Part shown: positions 1 to 11,086 of the stretch, in pieces
Position numbering within the stretch: position 1 is the stretch's first letter
How the letters are laid out: every line of letters begins with the position of its first letter
Assembly: GCA_963580285.1 (NCBI GenBank)
Contig: OY757019.1
Span: 60,966,587-61,030,586, forward strand
DNA from: Lucinisca nassula
Taxonomy: Eukaryota; Mollusca; Bivalvia; Lucinida; Lucinidae
Direction: 5' to 3'
DNA length: 64,000 nt
Program-made: the position numbers and the translations under genes
The notes under the pieces: generated by a model
The model's input: only the letters and a program-made list of their open reading frames with translations
The model's database searches: none
What the model was told of the DNA's origin: nothing

Positions 1-430
1 TAACACCTCGGCTATGCAAGCCATCAACGTGAATTTTGCGATCTATGCACAATTGAAAAATGAGGAAAGTGCAATTCAAGGCAACTTTAATATTTCATCT
101 TGTTCATTAAAGATATGTACGACGTTTGCTGCTTATTACATGCGTTACATGGTAACACAGAGCAAAACATCATGAATTGATCATTAGAAATCAGAAACAG
201 TCGTTGTTGCTAACCTGCGATGTCTACAAAATGTGTTCCAAGTCGTAACAGTAACTTATCTGTTTAAATCTAATGTCACTTTTCTATATTTGTATATAAG
301 ACGAAGTCTCAGGAGGCAGCATATTGATCTTTGCAAGATGAAATCAATGTTTGTATGGATGTATGATATTGTTTTTAAGGTAACGGGGCACTAGAAGCAC
401 ATTGGGGCTACCCAATTGATGTCTGTAATG
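1..430. other. Unassigned AT-rich sequence
   Basis: No convincing reading frame, RNA gene or repeat was recognised here. Short frames are interrupted and show no family motif. Confidence 0.5.
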
Positions 431-437
431 CCAACGC

Positions 438-1120
438 TAACCCTTATCCTGCTAAAAAGGTTAAGCCACACCCATTCGTGACTATTCACCAATCAAATCA
501 CTCGATATAATGCATTCGTTCAATTCACAAAGTGCGTGACAGTCGGTCCCCGCTCATCGGGGCTAGAAGAAATAGTTGTGCTGCATGATGCTCCCAGGCA
601 GAGCTGAAACCGACCTCACACACTGTACTGGTAAACCACTTAGAGCAACTACGCCTGCCCAGGCAAAGCTGTGCGGGTCGGGCCGTCTATGCTTATAAAC
701 ACTGTAAGTTTCATTTGGTGGTTTTTGTTTGTTTGATTTGAGGTTTAAAGTCCCCGTCAACACTGTAAGGGTCATTTTGGCGACGTCGCTTCCAATTTTG
801 TGGGACTTTTACCTGACATTGAGATGAAATGACATCTCAAGTCATGCCAATAGGGTTTATAAGCATGGACGGTCCGACTCGCACCGCGTTACCTGGGCAG
901 GCTTATATCCACTAAGCGGTTTACCAGTACTCGTGTGCGGGTCGGTTTCAGCTCTGCGTGGAAGCATCATGCAGACAATACAATGTTGACGGGGACTTTG
1001 AACCTCAAATCAAACAAATATACTGCATGACAGTGTAGATACTCATCAGATGACTTCTGATTTAGATCTACACTGGTTGCCAAAGTAGGAACTGTCGTGT
1101 TCAGCAGCATAAGGATTAGT
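438..1120. mobile_element. TTAA-type MITE interrupted by nested SINEs
   Basis: The left end reads CTAACCCTTATCCTGCT and the right end reads CAGCATAAGGATTAG, a degenerate inverted pair matching the ends of the copies at 25431 and 42170. The palindromic core of the family (GTGTAGAT..CATCAG / CTGAT..ATCTACAC) lies at about 1032-1072. SINE material at 544-1024 splits the element. The family assignment rests on comparison with the two other copies; the transposase that mobilises it is unknown. Confidence 0.6.
544..1024 (+). mobile_element. SINE family A copy holding an inverted copy of itself
   Basis: The plus-strand SINE head and middle run from 544 to about 718 (GGGGCTAGAAGAAATAG, then the TGCATGATGCTCCC block). 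A minus-strand copy with its (CAAA)-type tail facing left follows at about 719-978. The plus-strand tail GTTGACGGGGACTTTGAAC then resumes at about 982-1020. The outer SINE is bounded by GCGTGACAGT at 534-543 and GCATGACAGT at 1025-1034, a 10-bp target duplication with one mismatch. No clear duplication was seen around the inner copy, so recombination rather than insertion is possible. Confidence 0.75.
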
Positions 1121-1985
1121 TCAAGTTATTTTGCTGCGACCCCAGTAGTATGATATGATGTCCAATAGCGAAATGAAAACAAGCAACCTTGCGGAATGAG
1201 AATTTGGATAATCTGGAAGACGGCTCATTAAAAAGCGTAGGTAATATCTGATGCAGTGCAACCTAGCAAGCCCTAGATATCTTAATTTTCGTTAGATGAC
1301 CGAGAAGCAAAAAGGACCAGGGAATATGCAAAGATCATAAAGTAAATACCTAGGCGGAACATAGGCTTGTTATATTCTACAAATTAAACAATGCAATATC
1401 GTGGTCAATTAATGGATTTACGAACGTTAGATTTTTTTTTTGTTATTATTTTTTTCATTTGTTATCTTTGGGGTCAATGAGCCCTAAAAGTATTAAAAAA
1501 AGGACTTCTGTTCAAGTGCATGTTGTTCAAGTTGTGGGGCTCAAACAGTCTTGCAATCTTAAGTCATCACGAAAATTGGATCTCCCTAAGCCCCAATGGT
1601 ATGTAGCAAAACTGGGGTTTACAGGGATGTATATTTTTTTCAGCCCAAAAATATGGATTATGGGTACCCGCAATCGTTGTTTTCAACAGAAATATGAAAA
1701 CTATCAAAATTGTTTATCCGAAGATTTTCAGTTTTGGGTGAAATTTGCAACATACTTTATTTGTTTCCGTAATGGCTGCTTATGAAGAGTGCCAATAAAA
1801 CGAGGCTCCTATTTAAGCCGAAGACGTTGTGGGGCATATTGCGTTTTGCTTTGTTCGTCCGCCCGTTCATACGTCGGTCAATTAGTCCGTCCCTCACGCT
1901 TTTTTCTCATAACATACCTTTTGAGCCGTGTGTGCTAGTTTTTTTTTTATTATTATTTTCATATATCGATTCCTGATGACAAAAC
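1121..1985. other. Unassigned sequence with poly-T tracts
   Basis: An open stretch at 1459-1785 exists, but its protein has no recognisable domain and contains homopolymer-encoded runs. I do not call it a gene. Nothing else was recognised. Confidence 0.4.
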
Positions 1986-1989
1986 AATT

Positions 1990-2465
1990 GACCCATTTTT
2001 CACTTGTCAGCGGGATGACCCTGTCTTGAGTTATGTCCCTTTGCTAAAATGCAATCAAAGCTTGTAAGCAAGATATCTCAAAATCTATTTGAGCTATTAT
2101 ATTAAAACTTAATCTGCTAACAGAGAATGATCAGTAGATGGACTGATTAACTTTTGAAACAAAACCCAGAACTTGCACCTTTGAACTTTTTTTTAAGATT
2201 GTAAGCAAGATATCTCAAAAGTCGTTTGAGCTATTTCCTTGAAACGTTACAGACTGTTAGAGGGGAGGGGGGGGGGGCGTGAGTAGATAACCTGACCAAC
2301 TTTTGAAAAAAAAGATCCAAAAAGTTTTTTTTTTTTTTTTTTTTTTTTAGTTATAGCTCTTTGAACATTTGGGCATTTTAAGTTTGTTTAAGCAAAATAT
2401 ATCTCTCAAACTATATGAGTTGTTGTCTTTGAAAGGCTGATAGGGGATGGTGAGTAGATAATTTG
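1990..2465 (+). repeat. Tandem array, ~140-bp units (part 1)
   Basis: Units share the order: poly-T, AGTTAT-GCCC/TCTTTGAA, GTAAGCAAGATATCTCAAAA, GAGCTATT, CTTGAAAC, GACTGATAGGGGA, GAGTAGATAATCTGA. About three diverged units are visible. The same unit recurs at 3487-4050. It resembles the tandem cores of bivalve non-autonomous elements; no coding capacity. Confidence 0.7.
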
Positions 2466-3002
2466 GGGCCTAGTGCATATAGCAGGCGTAGTTTGCGCTG
2501 GCGTAAGCTACGACTGACGTAACTAAGTCAAGTGTACGACTATCTTAAAATTTGAGTGCATGGAGTGGGCGTAGGTAGAACTTAGTTGCGACTGACGGAA
2601 GACTGGCGTATAGCCATAACAGTACGATGTATCATGTTGATCATATGCGAAATGTTTTTTTCTGCTTTATACACGAGAAACACACGCTGTAAGTGTTGTA
2701 CGAAAGCAGTTTATGTACTGTGCATGTTCTTGGAAAATATCTGAAAGAAAAAAGAATTTTGAAGGAAATGAAATTTTGGACTGTTGGCCCTGTAAATTGT
2801 ACACAGCGATGCATGAGTCCGTCGAGTGCCAACACAACGCGTCTGATAACCATGCATGCAGTTGGTCTATTAATATTAACTAAGTCCCAACCTGCATTCT
2901 GGAAACAGCCGCTCGCCAAATATCTCAAACCAATAAGGGTCTGAATTTCGGCTGAAATCGCCCTCTGTCACCGCGCAGGATATTCCAAGTCTGTACGGAG
3001 CT

Positions 3003-3176
3003 CGAGGCCTCCATGGTGTAGTGTATAAGCTACTCGCCTCATACACCAGGGGTCGTGGGTTCAATCCCGGGCTTCTCCAGACTTTCTCCAGAGTTTTTAA
3101 ACCGTAGTCCCGTCTCCATATGACATTAGCTGTTGGTGGGACGTAAAACTAAAAAACACTCACTTACTCACTGGTC
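3003..3176 (+). mobile_element. tRNA-headed SINE, family D
   Basis: A tRNA-like head carries a box-A-like segment (TGGTGTAGTGTATAAGCTAC) and a box-B-like GGGTTCAATCCCG. The body contains CCAGACTTTCTCCAGAG and CCGTCTCCATATGAC, and the tail is GGGACGTAAAACTAAAAAAC followed by CACTCACTTACTCACT. Minus-strand partial copies of the same body are at 33977 and 59868. The head is too diverged and too far from a cloverleaf to be a functional tRNA gene. Confidence 0.75.
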
Positions 3177-3486
3177 GGAGCTCGTCATTTAAATCAAGCA
3201 ATTCGTAGCGAGGTAATCTAAATCGTTCATAAAGCTCCATATCATTGTAAATATCCAAAGGATTTGATCGGTCTCTAAATGCCCGTTCCTCTATACTGTA
3301 ATTCCTGAACTGCACCGATTTTTACCCAGAAAAGTGCAAACTAATCACGATACGCTACAATTAAGTCTAGTAGACGTGTCTTTATGGGGATGTTTGTCAC
3401 TCCTTGTTTATGCAGACCGCGCAAATTCCTGCGACAATTTTACGACGGGCGTACGCCTGGTGTAGGCTTACGTCTGCTTTATGCAC

Positions 3487-4050
3487 TCTGGTCCGGATTA
3501 GCTTTTGAAAAAAAAAAAATCCTTTTTTTCTTGAGTTATGGTCCTTTGAAAATATCAGCATTTTAACCTTGTAAGCAAGATATTTAAAACATGTTAAAGT
3601 TATTGCCTTGAAACTGTACAGACTGATAGGGAATAATGAGTAGATAATCTGATAAACTATTTTTTTTAGTTATGGCCCTTTGAAAATATGGACAGTTAAA
3701 CATTGTAAGGAAATTGTTTCTAATTATAAAACTATATGAGTTATTGTCTTGACACTTGATAGGCTGATAGGAGATGATTCAAACAATTCGTCATTTTAAC
3801 CGTGTAAGCAAGATATCTCAAAAACTGTTTAAGATATTGTTATTGACTTGGAACTTCACAGGCTAATGGGGAATGATGGGTATCTTTTTTTTCTAAATCT
3901 GTTTTTTTTTTTCTTTTGAAATATTCGGTATTTTAACGTTGTAAACAAAACCTGTTAAAGCTATTCCTTGAAACATGACAGGCTGACCTGGTCAGCTTAT
4001 TAAAAAAAAAATTAAAATATTCCCTAGTTATCGCCCTTGAAAGTTTGGCA
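3487..4050 (+). repeat. Tandem array, ~140-bp units (part 2)
   Basis: About four more units of the array seen at 1990-2465, with the same GTAAGCAAGATATxTxAAA and GACTGATAGGGAATxATGAGTAG landmarks in the same orientation. Roughly 1 kb of other sequence, including the SINE at 3003, separates the two parts, so an originally single array was probably split. Confidence 0.65.
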
Positions 4051-4154
4051 TTTAGGAGCAAGAATATAGTTGTGGGCATAGTGGTTCTTGTTTTCTTTGT
4101 TTCAAAAGTCATCCTTTATAGCCTAATATAGCTTCGCGACTGCGCGCCACGTCC

Positions 4155-4440
4155 ATCTAGGCTTTGAGAAATAGACTGGGCTACATGATGCTTCCACGTA
4201 GAGCTGAAACCGACCGCACAAAGGTTATGGTAAACCGTTTAAAAGGTCTGAGCCTGCCCAGGCAAAGTGGTGCGAGTCGGACCGTACCTACATATAAATA
4301 TATAAACCCGTTTGGTTTATTTGGACGGCAGGACTTCATCTTAATCTCGGGTAAAAGTTCCACAAAATTGGAAGCAATATCTCCAAAATGACCTAAATAG
4401 TGTTGATGGGGACGTAGAACCTGAATTCAAACAAACACAT
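4155..4440 (+). mobile_element. SINE family A, near full length
   Basis: It follows the family order: AGGCTTTGAGAAATAGACTG, TGATGCTTCCACGTAGAGCT, GCCTGCCCAGGCAAAG, CGGGTAAAAGTTCCAC, and the tail GTTGATGGGGACGTAGAAC with an AAACAAAC end. It is moderately diverged, with an extra TA-rich stretch in the middle. Confidence 0.75.
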
Positions 4441-4864
4441 TCCGAGGCTGCTGGTGTTAAATGCCGTACGATGTCGTTAGAAAGGCCGCGCACATACTTT
4501 TTCATAATGCAGTTTATGTTTCATTTCCTTTTAGATCATTGAGACCGTTTTATATTTTAATCAAAGCACTGGTGGGCCGACTGTCTCTGTGTGCCGGCAA
4601 GAAATATTGTATTTAACTGGGTCATGGGGACTGTTTTTCTTTCTATGTTTTACCTTACATTCAGTATGTTTAAGCAAAGAGCTTATACTTTGATCAGACG
4701 TCTATGGCGTCTGATCTAAGTGGACAGTGTTTGCCAGTGCCCTAGTAGACGAGCCCAGTCCGTATTTTACAGTTAACGAACCCATTAAGCGAGCTCTCCG
4801 GCTTGACAGGTACATATAAATGTTACATGCGCTGTTAGCGATAGTCACGTCAGAATCATACAGT

Positions 4865-5745
4865 TTTGTTGGTTTGTTTTGGAGTTTAACGGCCCAGTCA
4901 ACGCTATTTTAGGTCATTTTTGAGCCGGTCAGTTTACCTATCCACACGTTTCCTGGGCAGGCTTATATGTAAGCGGTTAACTAGTACAGTGCACATTCTT
5001 TCGCCAGAAACTGACAACTGCCCTTCTTGAATCAGCGGAAGGGAGACAATGACCATAGAAACGATTTCATGATCAATTTCCACGAAAGAATGTTGCCGAC
5101 CCCGGCAAGTATCGAACCCGCGTCCTCATTACAACAAGCCACCCGTGCGACATAGTGCATATTTTCACATCTCCAAAATGGCTACTTTTCTGACGAAAAT
5201 CCCTGATATTCTTCTAATTTGTACTGCAAACATAGATTGTGCCTATACGAGGCGGTTCATTACTAGCCAGGCATTGAACGCAGTCCTCCTGAGTGATGAT
5301 CAAACATTCTGCCACATCATGACTTTTAATGTCAATTTGTATATAACAGGTTGTTCTTGCACACCAGATAAGGAAATCCATAGTTTAAGCTTGGGTTAGA
5401 AATTCTGTTTTAACCCTGGTGTTCTTATAATCTTACCCAAAGTTGAACATTCTCGCATGTTTGATAAATGCCCTGGGTGAATCCGACCTCATATGCGCCA
5501 ATTAAAGTTGATGCCTTGAGGAGGTTCTAACGAGTACCCGCAACCTATGTCTTCGAGCCGAAATAAGAAAAATAATGTATAAACCGTCAACCCCAGTTTT
5601 ATCTATATAAAGTGGGGTTTAGGGGTGTTCATTTCACGGACTTTCTGCTCGAAGACATAGGTTGTGGGTACTCGTTAGAACCGCCTCATCACGTCATGTC
5701 CTGATCACCAGTCAGACGCGCATCCGACTGAGCTACCAAGGCCGG
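4865..5745 (-). mobile_element. tRNA-headed SINE family B, split by an insertion
   Basis: The minus strand encodes a tRNA-like head (GCCGGCCTTGGTAGCTCAGT, box B near GGTTCGA) and a body with TTTCGTGGA and GGCGAAAGAATGTGCAC. The tail, GTTGACTGGGCCGTTAAACT, lies at the left end. The copy is flanked by a perfect 14-bp duplication, CAGAATCATACAGT, at 4851-4864 and 5746-5759. About 570 bp of foreign DNA (5128-5700) separates box A from box B. Confidence 0.85.
5128..5700. mobile_element. Palindromic (fold-back) element inserted in the SINE
   Basis: The segment carries two 36-nt arms at 5523-5558 and 5647-5682 that are reverse complements with one mismatch, centred on a spacer with AGTGGGGTTTAGGGG. 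The arms contain GAGTACCCGCAACCTATG and its complement. Related palindromes are at 12563, 21748, 42930, 44975, 45715 and 61420. A half-copy of the arm also lies near 5228-5255. No transposase is present, so it is a non-autonomous element of unknown superfamily. Confidence 0.65.
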
Positions 5746-5759
5746 CAGAATCATACAGT

Positions 5760-7064
5760 AACTTTGGGTTTATTGATGAAACAATCCGCCCCTACAATAC
5801 AATACTGATCAAATGTACGATTGAGGGCCTCGGCAATCTTGCAAACTCCATTGCTGTTTTCAAGAGTCTTCATTTAAACCGAGACTCTTATTTCTTTTTG
5901 TTATTTAACTTTTATTTCTGGACAAAACATTATACATAGTATCACACTAACACAAGCATAATTAAGCAGTATGCACATTTATCTATCTATCCGCCTGACA
6001 TTTCAAGTATTTTGCAGATATACACATATCAGTAGGCATAAATTTCGTAGGCATAAATAAAAAAAGTATTTTGCAGATATACAAACATCAGTAGGCATAA
6101 ATTTCGTACTAAACAATTTCACATTTGTATTTCAGTATACATATTTTCAGATCCGTTAATTTAATACTATATATCATGAATAACCAGAACTCTTTGATAA
6201 ATAAATAAATAATATCAAGTTCAAAATATAACAAAAAGAGATAGAAAAAAAAATAATTTGGTAAAAATAAAAAAAAAAAAAAAAATCAAAATCAAAATCA
6301 AAATCTACTGCACTTAAGTTTTGGACATATATGATTTAGTCGGCATTATTTTACCTAGCTATAAAACTGTTCCATTTTTGTGAGAACTGGGTTAGTTTGT
6401 CTTTTAGAAAGTAGACTTCTCTTTCTATTAATCTATAACTCAAAAAGAACTTAAAATTGTCGAAAGAAGGAATTGTTTTACCATATATGCTTCTGAAGAT
6501 AAAATACTTTGCAGTAATATAAAAAAAAAATCATTTGTGTTTTGGTTTTGTTTATGTTAAAAGTTATACCAAAAGTTATAGTCTTTAGTGTGAATTGGAG
6601 GTCAATATAATATAGCAGTGTTTTTATTTTATATCTGTTGTGTGTGTTCTTAGTTTCTAAATGCGAGTATTTGTGAAACTCGAGCTTTTGATTGACCTAA
6701 ATCTTTTAGGTCACTAATATTATTCTTCAATGCCTTTACACATTAATTCTAACACGAGTTGCTTACATGATCTGTTAATAGAACTGTGCTTTTTTCTTGC
6801 AGTTCAGTAAGAAAAAGGGATTTGTATGTCACATTTTTATTGACAGCAATTAAAACATTTTCTATAGACACCTGGAGGTTGTTTGAGCAGACGTACGCAA
6901 ACATAAAAATACATTCGCAAACCCCGCTTTCTCCTATACACAGTGGGTATTTGCGGTGTAAATTACAAGGATTTGTTAACGTGATGGAAACTAACATATT
7001 ATTTCTTCACAAGGAGACGAAAATGAATACTCTTTTTATGACATGAATTTTGCAATAACCTTTC
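5760..7064. other. AT-rich unassigned stretch with a 59-bp direct repeat
   Basis: A 46-nt segment starting AAGTATTTTGCAGATATAC is repeated at 6005-6050 and 6064-6109. The rest is AT-rich with several poly-A runs near 6240-6300. Small open frames around 6749-7046 on both strands show no domain. No gene is supported. Confidence 0.45.
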
Positions 7065-7120
7065 TTAGGCACTGTATATAACGTACTTCACACGAACTTC
7101 TACACACAAGCATTTCTTCA

Positions 7121-7480
7121 AGTCCTCACGTGGTACAAACGATCTTGGCCGGAGACATTGAAACCAACCCCGGCCCAAGGATTCGCTGCGGACTCTGCAA
7201 AAAATATTTCGAAGGTTCCGAGAAATGGATAGAATGTGAGGATTGTAAGAAAAGTTCATGTTCTGATTTCGATAACGGCCAATCGTAGAAACTGAACTTG
7301 GTATTGCAAAGACCGCAAAGCCGACTGTGGTCTTTGCAGTGGTGCTGTCCTTAATGGCCACAAAGCCGTTCAATGTGATCAATGTGGATACACATTAAAT
7401 TTCTTTCTTTTCAGATGCGGAATATGGCACTTTGGTAAACGCAAACTGCCACTGGATGTGTTCAAAATGTGAGGTGTGCA
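7121..7480 (+). pseudogene. LINE ORF1-like fragment: 2A-like motif plus PHD-type zinc fingers
   Basis: Codons at 7151-7177 spell GDIETNPGP, a match to the 2A ribosome-skipping consensus DxExNPGP. The frame continues with CGLCKKYFEGSEKW and then C-x2-C spacing (IECEDCKK), a PHD-finger-like pattern, and stops at TAG 7286-7288. After a frame change, DCGLCSGAVLNGHKA, QCDQCGY and, further on, CHWMCSKCE give a second finger of the same kind. 2A sequences next to Zn fingers are known at the N-terminus of several non-LTR retrotransposon proteins. It is broken by stops and frameshifts, so a relic. Confidence in the 2A motif is high; its activity is untested. Confidence 0.8.
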
Positions 7481-7669
7481 ACTTTTAGACTCCTTCTTCG
7501 ATGAATATATGGAACAGAGTAAGCATAACAGGTTTGAACCTCTGTCAGAGGATAAGAGAGGCAAATCTTCGACTGCTGATGAAAATAAGTCGTATTTTGT
7601 AAAAAGTTTGCAGTATAAACATAAATGGAATAAGAGGAAAATTTCTAGAACATTTAGCTTTCCTCCATA

Positions 7670-8425
7670 CGTCTCAACCGCATATTGTTGCTATTCAGGA
7701 AACAAAGATTGACAGTTCAATTACCACATCTGAGCTTTTCCCTGAAACTCTATAGAAAAGATAGGAACTTTCATGGTGGTGGGTGATGTTGCTCATTCAC
7801 AGAGACATCCATCACATGCCTTTCATGGAACTGGAAAATAACACCGAATCGGTCTGGGTTTAGATTTTTGCAAACAAAAATTCTCACTTCGTAGCAAGTT
7901 GGTTTCGAAAACCAAATGATACGGTCAAAAGCTTCCAGTTGTTTAAAGATTAAGCTGCAGCACAAGGGTAAACACCTCCCGGTAGTACATGTTCTAGGTG
8001 ACCTCAACTTCAGAGACATTGTTTGGCCCGACAGGCTCAGCAAACAAGGCAAGGTGCTGAGTCAGTCCGAAGGACAAATATTAATTGACATTATGAACGA
8101 TCATGGCTTGGAACAAATTGTTAACGTCCCCACTCGTGATAAGAAAACATTGGATCTAATCCTTACGACTTTGCCAGGACAATTTTAAGATATTCATTCC
8201 CGAGATAAACTAAGTGATCACGATATTGTCTCCGGATATTTAAAACTTCACATTCCACCAATAAAGACACCTCGTAGGCAGGTGTGCTCAAATCAGAAAG
8301 GTGACTATGGAACTATGAGGAAGGATGCACTCAGATTTGCAAAGGAGAAATACTTCAATGGTCATTCAGATGCTCGGTCTGTACAGGAGAACTTTGATTT
8401 GATAACTTCTTTCATCCATACTTCA
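7670..8425 (+). pseudogene. LINE APE-type endonuclease fragment
   Basis: Frames on the plus strand give VAIQETKIDSS near 7691 (the QETK catalytic motif of AP-endonuclease-like domains) and FHGGG near 7770. Then come GDLNFRDIVWP near 8000, VNVPTRDKKTLDLILTT near 8121-8170 and SDHDIV near 8216-8230 (the SDH catalytic motif). The order QETK, GDLN, SDH is that of LINE endonucleases. At least two frame changes and internal stops interrupt it. It continues into a Lys-rich linker that is cut by a SINE at 8440. Confidence 0.8.
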
Positions 8426-8439
8426 GCCGAAAATCATAT

Positions 8440-8691
8440 TTTTCTTTTTTTTTTTTTTTTTTGGGGGGGGGGTTGGGTTTTACGGCCCTTTCAAGATTAT
8501 TTCACTCATATCGAGCCGATCTTTAATCAGAGGTGGGCGAAAACCGGAGTACCCGGAGAAAAACCACCTGACCTTCCGTTGCAGAACTTGACGTCTCACA
8601 CGTGGCCCGAGCGAGGCTCGAACCTACGGCGGTTAGAGACCTAATGACTAAGAGTCTGCGCTCTTATCCACTAGGCCACGGAGGCCCGTCC
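8440..8691 (-). mobile_element. tRNA-headed SINE, family C, in the LINE
   Basis: On the minus strand it starts GGGCCTCCGTGGCCTAGTGG (box A-like) with box B near GGTTCGAGCC. It continues with CACCTCTGATTAAAGATCGG and ends GAAAGGGCCGTAAAACCC followed by a C/A-rich tail. A perfect 13-bp duplication, CCGAAAATCATAT, flanks it at 8427-8439 and 8692-8704, so it inserted by target-primed reverse transcription after the LINE was in place. The head resembles a tRNA-Leu-type gene but lacks a proper acceptor stem. Confidence 0.9.
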
Positions 8692-9109
8692 CCGAAAATC
8701 ATATACCCTCAAAACTAGTAGGTCTGTATCTTCTATTCCCTGGATCACACCAGAGATAAGAAGAAAAATTCGGAGAATTAATAAGATTCATGCAAAGGCA
8801 AAAAGGACGGGAAGTGGTAAACTCCGTACAAAACTTGAAAGCTTGAGACGTGAAAGCAAGACTGATATAAAAAAAAAAATCAGCATGATTTGTATGTGAA
8901 TAACTTGGTAGGTGATGTAAAGGCAAATCCCAGAGACTTCTACAGATATATCAATAGCCAGAAGAAAGACAGGAGAGGTATCCCGCCCCTTAATAAAAGA
9001 GGAGGGAACGGGGTTGCTGAATCAGACTCTGAATTGGGCAGAGGAACTAGTTGGTCAATTCAATGATGCGTTTAATAAAACTGAGTTTGTAACCGGATAA
9101 TTAGAGATA

Positions 9110-9880
9110 CAGATGACTCACTGAAACTTCAGACTAACATAGATTAAGATGCTGGGCCCGAAAATGGGGCATGGTATTTCAGCCAGTTAAATGCAATATT
9201 ATGCAGATAACTATGAAGAGATCTAATAAAGTTGAGGATTCTTAGCCATTAGAGGGAACAGTCCTCGAGAATGTGGACTCCATTAAATACCTTGGAGTGA
9301 CAATCACGCATTACTTGAGTTGGAATACTCATATTAGCAACTTGTGTATTAAGGAAAATAGAACGCTTAGTTTCCTGAGAAGAAATCTTCAACAGTGCCC
9401 TCAGGATGTAAAAGAGGCAGCATATAAAAGCTTGTTCTCCCAATTTTGGATTATGGGAGTTGTTTCTGGGAACCCAGTGGAGTGGCCCTTAATGAAGAAA
9501 TTGAAAAAGTTCTGAATATAGCTGCTAGATTTGTAACATGCAATTACTGCTTTGAAACTGGGAGCATGACTAGAACACTTGGAAAATTAAAATGGGAGTC
9601 AAGAAAAGGAGAAAATACAGTAGGCTCATCCTTTGATATAAAGGTCTAAAGGGTGCTGCCAGCAATCCAACAGATGACCTTGTTCTCCCAGCTAGACACT
9701 GTAGAAATTACCATTCGTTGGCGTTTCAGACCCTTAATGCAAGAACTGACATTGATAAAGAATCGTGCTTCCCCAGAAACATTAGATATTGGAATGCCCT
9801 TCCCGATTCGATTATTTCGACAGCTAAAGGTGCTGATGATTGTGTAGCAATATTTACCTCTTTGGTTAGAACTAGGAACT
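9110..9880 (+). pseudogene. LINE reverse transcriptase C-terminal fragment
   Basis: Translated pieces include the post-catalytic RT signatures SIKYLGVTITHYLSW (9278-9320) and RTLSFLRRNLQQCPQDVKEAAY, followed by SLFSQF. A tail towards 9880 has SRSFRQLKVL-type degenerate sequence. These match the thumb and C-terminal segment of CR1/Jockey-type RTs. Several stops and at least two frameshifts are present. The same region is found on the minus strand at 53575-54660 and in part at 39400-39620, so at least three copies of this LINE family lie in the window. Confidence 0.75.
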
Positions 9881-9926
9881 AACTTCCCACGTCACAGGTC
9901 CTGGTGTATGAAAGCCATTTGACGTG

Positions 9927-11060
9927 TGTTGCATCCCTAAACGTCCGACATCCCTAAGTGTCCGACAAAATTTTAATTTCTCGCAACATTGTTGGAAACG
10001 GTGGGGAATGTTCAATTATGACATTTTAAGAGAAAATTTCGAAAAAAAATTTTTGGGAAATATTCGAAATTTAACTTCAATTTTTTTCTTGTGGGACATT
10101 TCGGGGTGCCCCATGCATCCCTAAGTGTCCGCCATCCCTAAATGTCCGACAACATGAAAATTGACTAAGAACGCATTTTTATTGTTAATAATCAATCAAT
10201 GATAAATAAAAAGAAAAATTTAACGTTAAACCTATGTTAAAAATGTTCGCCTTTGGAAATAAGCATTGCAATATATGGATCCGAATATACCGGCATCCTT
10301 AGATGTCCGCCAGCATGACAAAATCTTAGTTTCTCGGGAAGATGTCCGAAACGGTGGAGAATGATCAATTGTGACATTTTAAGTGAAAACTTCGCTTTTT
10401 TTTCTCGAAAATATTCGAAATTTAACTTCATTTTTTTTTCTTGTCGGACACTTAGGGATGACCCATGCATCCCTAAGTGTCCGCCATCCCTAAATGTCCG
10501 ACAACATGAAAATTGACTAAGAAAGCATTTTTATTGTTAATAATCAATCAATGATAAATAAAAAGACAAATTCAACGTTAAACCTATGTTAAAAATGTTC
10601 ACCTTTGGAAATAAGCATTGCAATATATGGATTCGAATATGTCCGCAATCTCTAGATGTCCACCAGTACGACAAGTAACTTGGAAAATAGTTCTTACCGC
10701 TAATAATGAATAATGATTTATATAGAAAAAGGTGAAGTAATTAAACCTATGCTAAAAAAGAATACCTTCGGAAATAAGCATCTTGATAAGGGATCCCAAT
10801 ATGGTCATCCCTAAGTGTCCGCCATCCCTAAATGTCCAACAACGTAAAAATTGGACGAGAACGCATGTTTTTTTTGTTTATTAATTTTCAAATAATATTA
10901 AATAAAAAGACCGTCGTTAAATCCATGTTAAAAATTTTCACCTTCCGAAATAAGCATTAGAATAAATGGATTCGAGTATGTCCGCAATCTCTAGAAGTCC
11001 GACAGCATGACAAGTAACTAAGATATTTTTTTTTTCTTATTTTTTTTTTTCCGCTAATTA
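9927..11060 (+). repeat. Left inverted arm of the fold-back element
   Basis: Repeated modules run CATCCCTAAGTGTCCGCCAT, AACATGAAAATTGACTAAG, AATAATCAATCAATGATAAA, GTTAAACCTATGTTAAAAA and GGAAATAAGCATTGCAATA. They start near 10120, 10465 and 10805, about 340 bp apart. Between the first two units is an AT-rich module with GGTGGAGAATGATCAATTG. Divergence increases inward: the third unit is clearly more decayed. Confidence 0.85.
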
Positions 11061-11086
11061 TCAATTATGATTATAAAAAAATAGAC

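Larger units (their letters stand above)
7065..9918 (+). mobile_element. Degenerate CR1-like non-LTR retrotransposon (LINE)
   Basis: In order on the plus strand: a 2A-like motif with PHD-type Zn fingers (7121-7480), a fragmented region, endonuclease pieces (from about 7670), a SINE insertion (8440-8691), the linker before RT, and the C-terminal part of RT (about 9110-9880). Many frameshifts and stops make it non-functional. The catalytic palm of the RT is absent: sequence jumps near 9060-9110 from the pre-RT region to the post-catalytic region. The 3' end (TCCTGGTGTATGAAAG) matches the end of a minus-strand relative at 53575. CR1/L2 placement is inferred from domain order and motifs. Confidence 0.8.

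Noticed and set aside
1459..1785. 108-codon plus-strand frame
   Set aside because: No domain, homopolymer-derived Phe/Lys runs, and surrounded by repeats; treated as chance.
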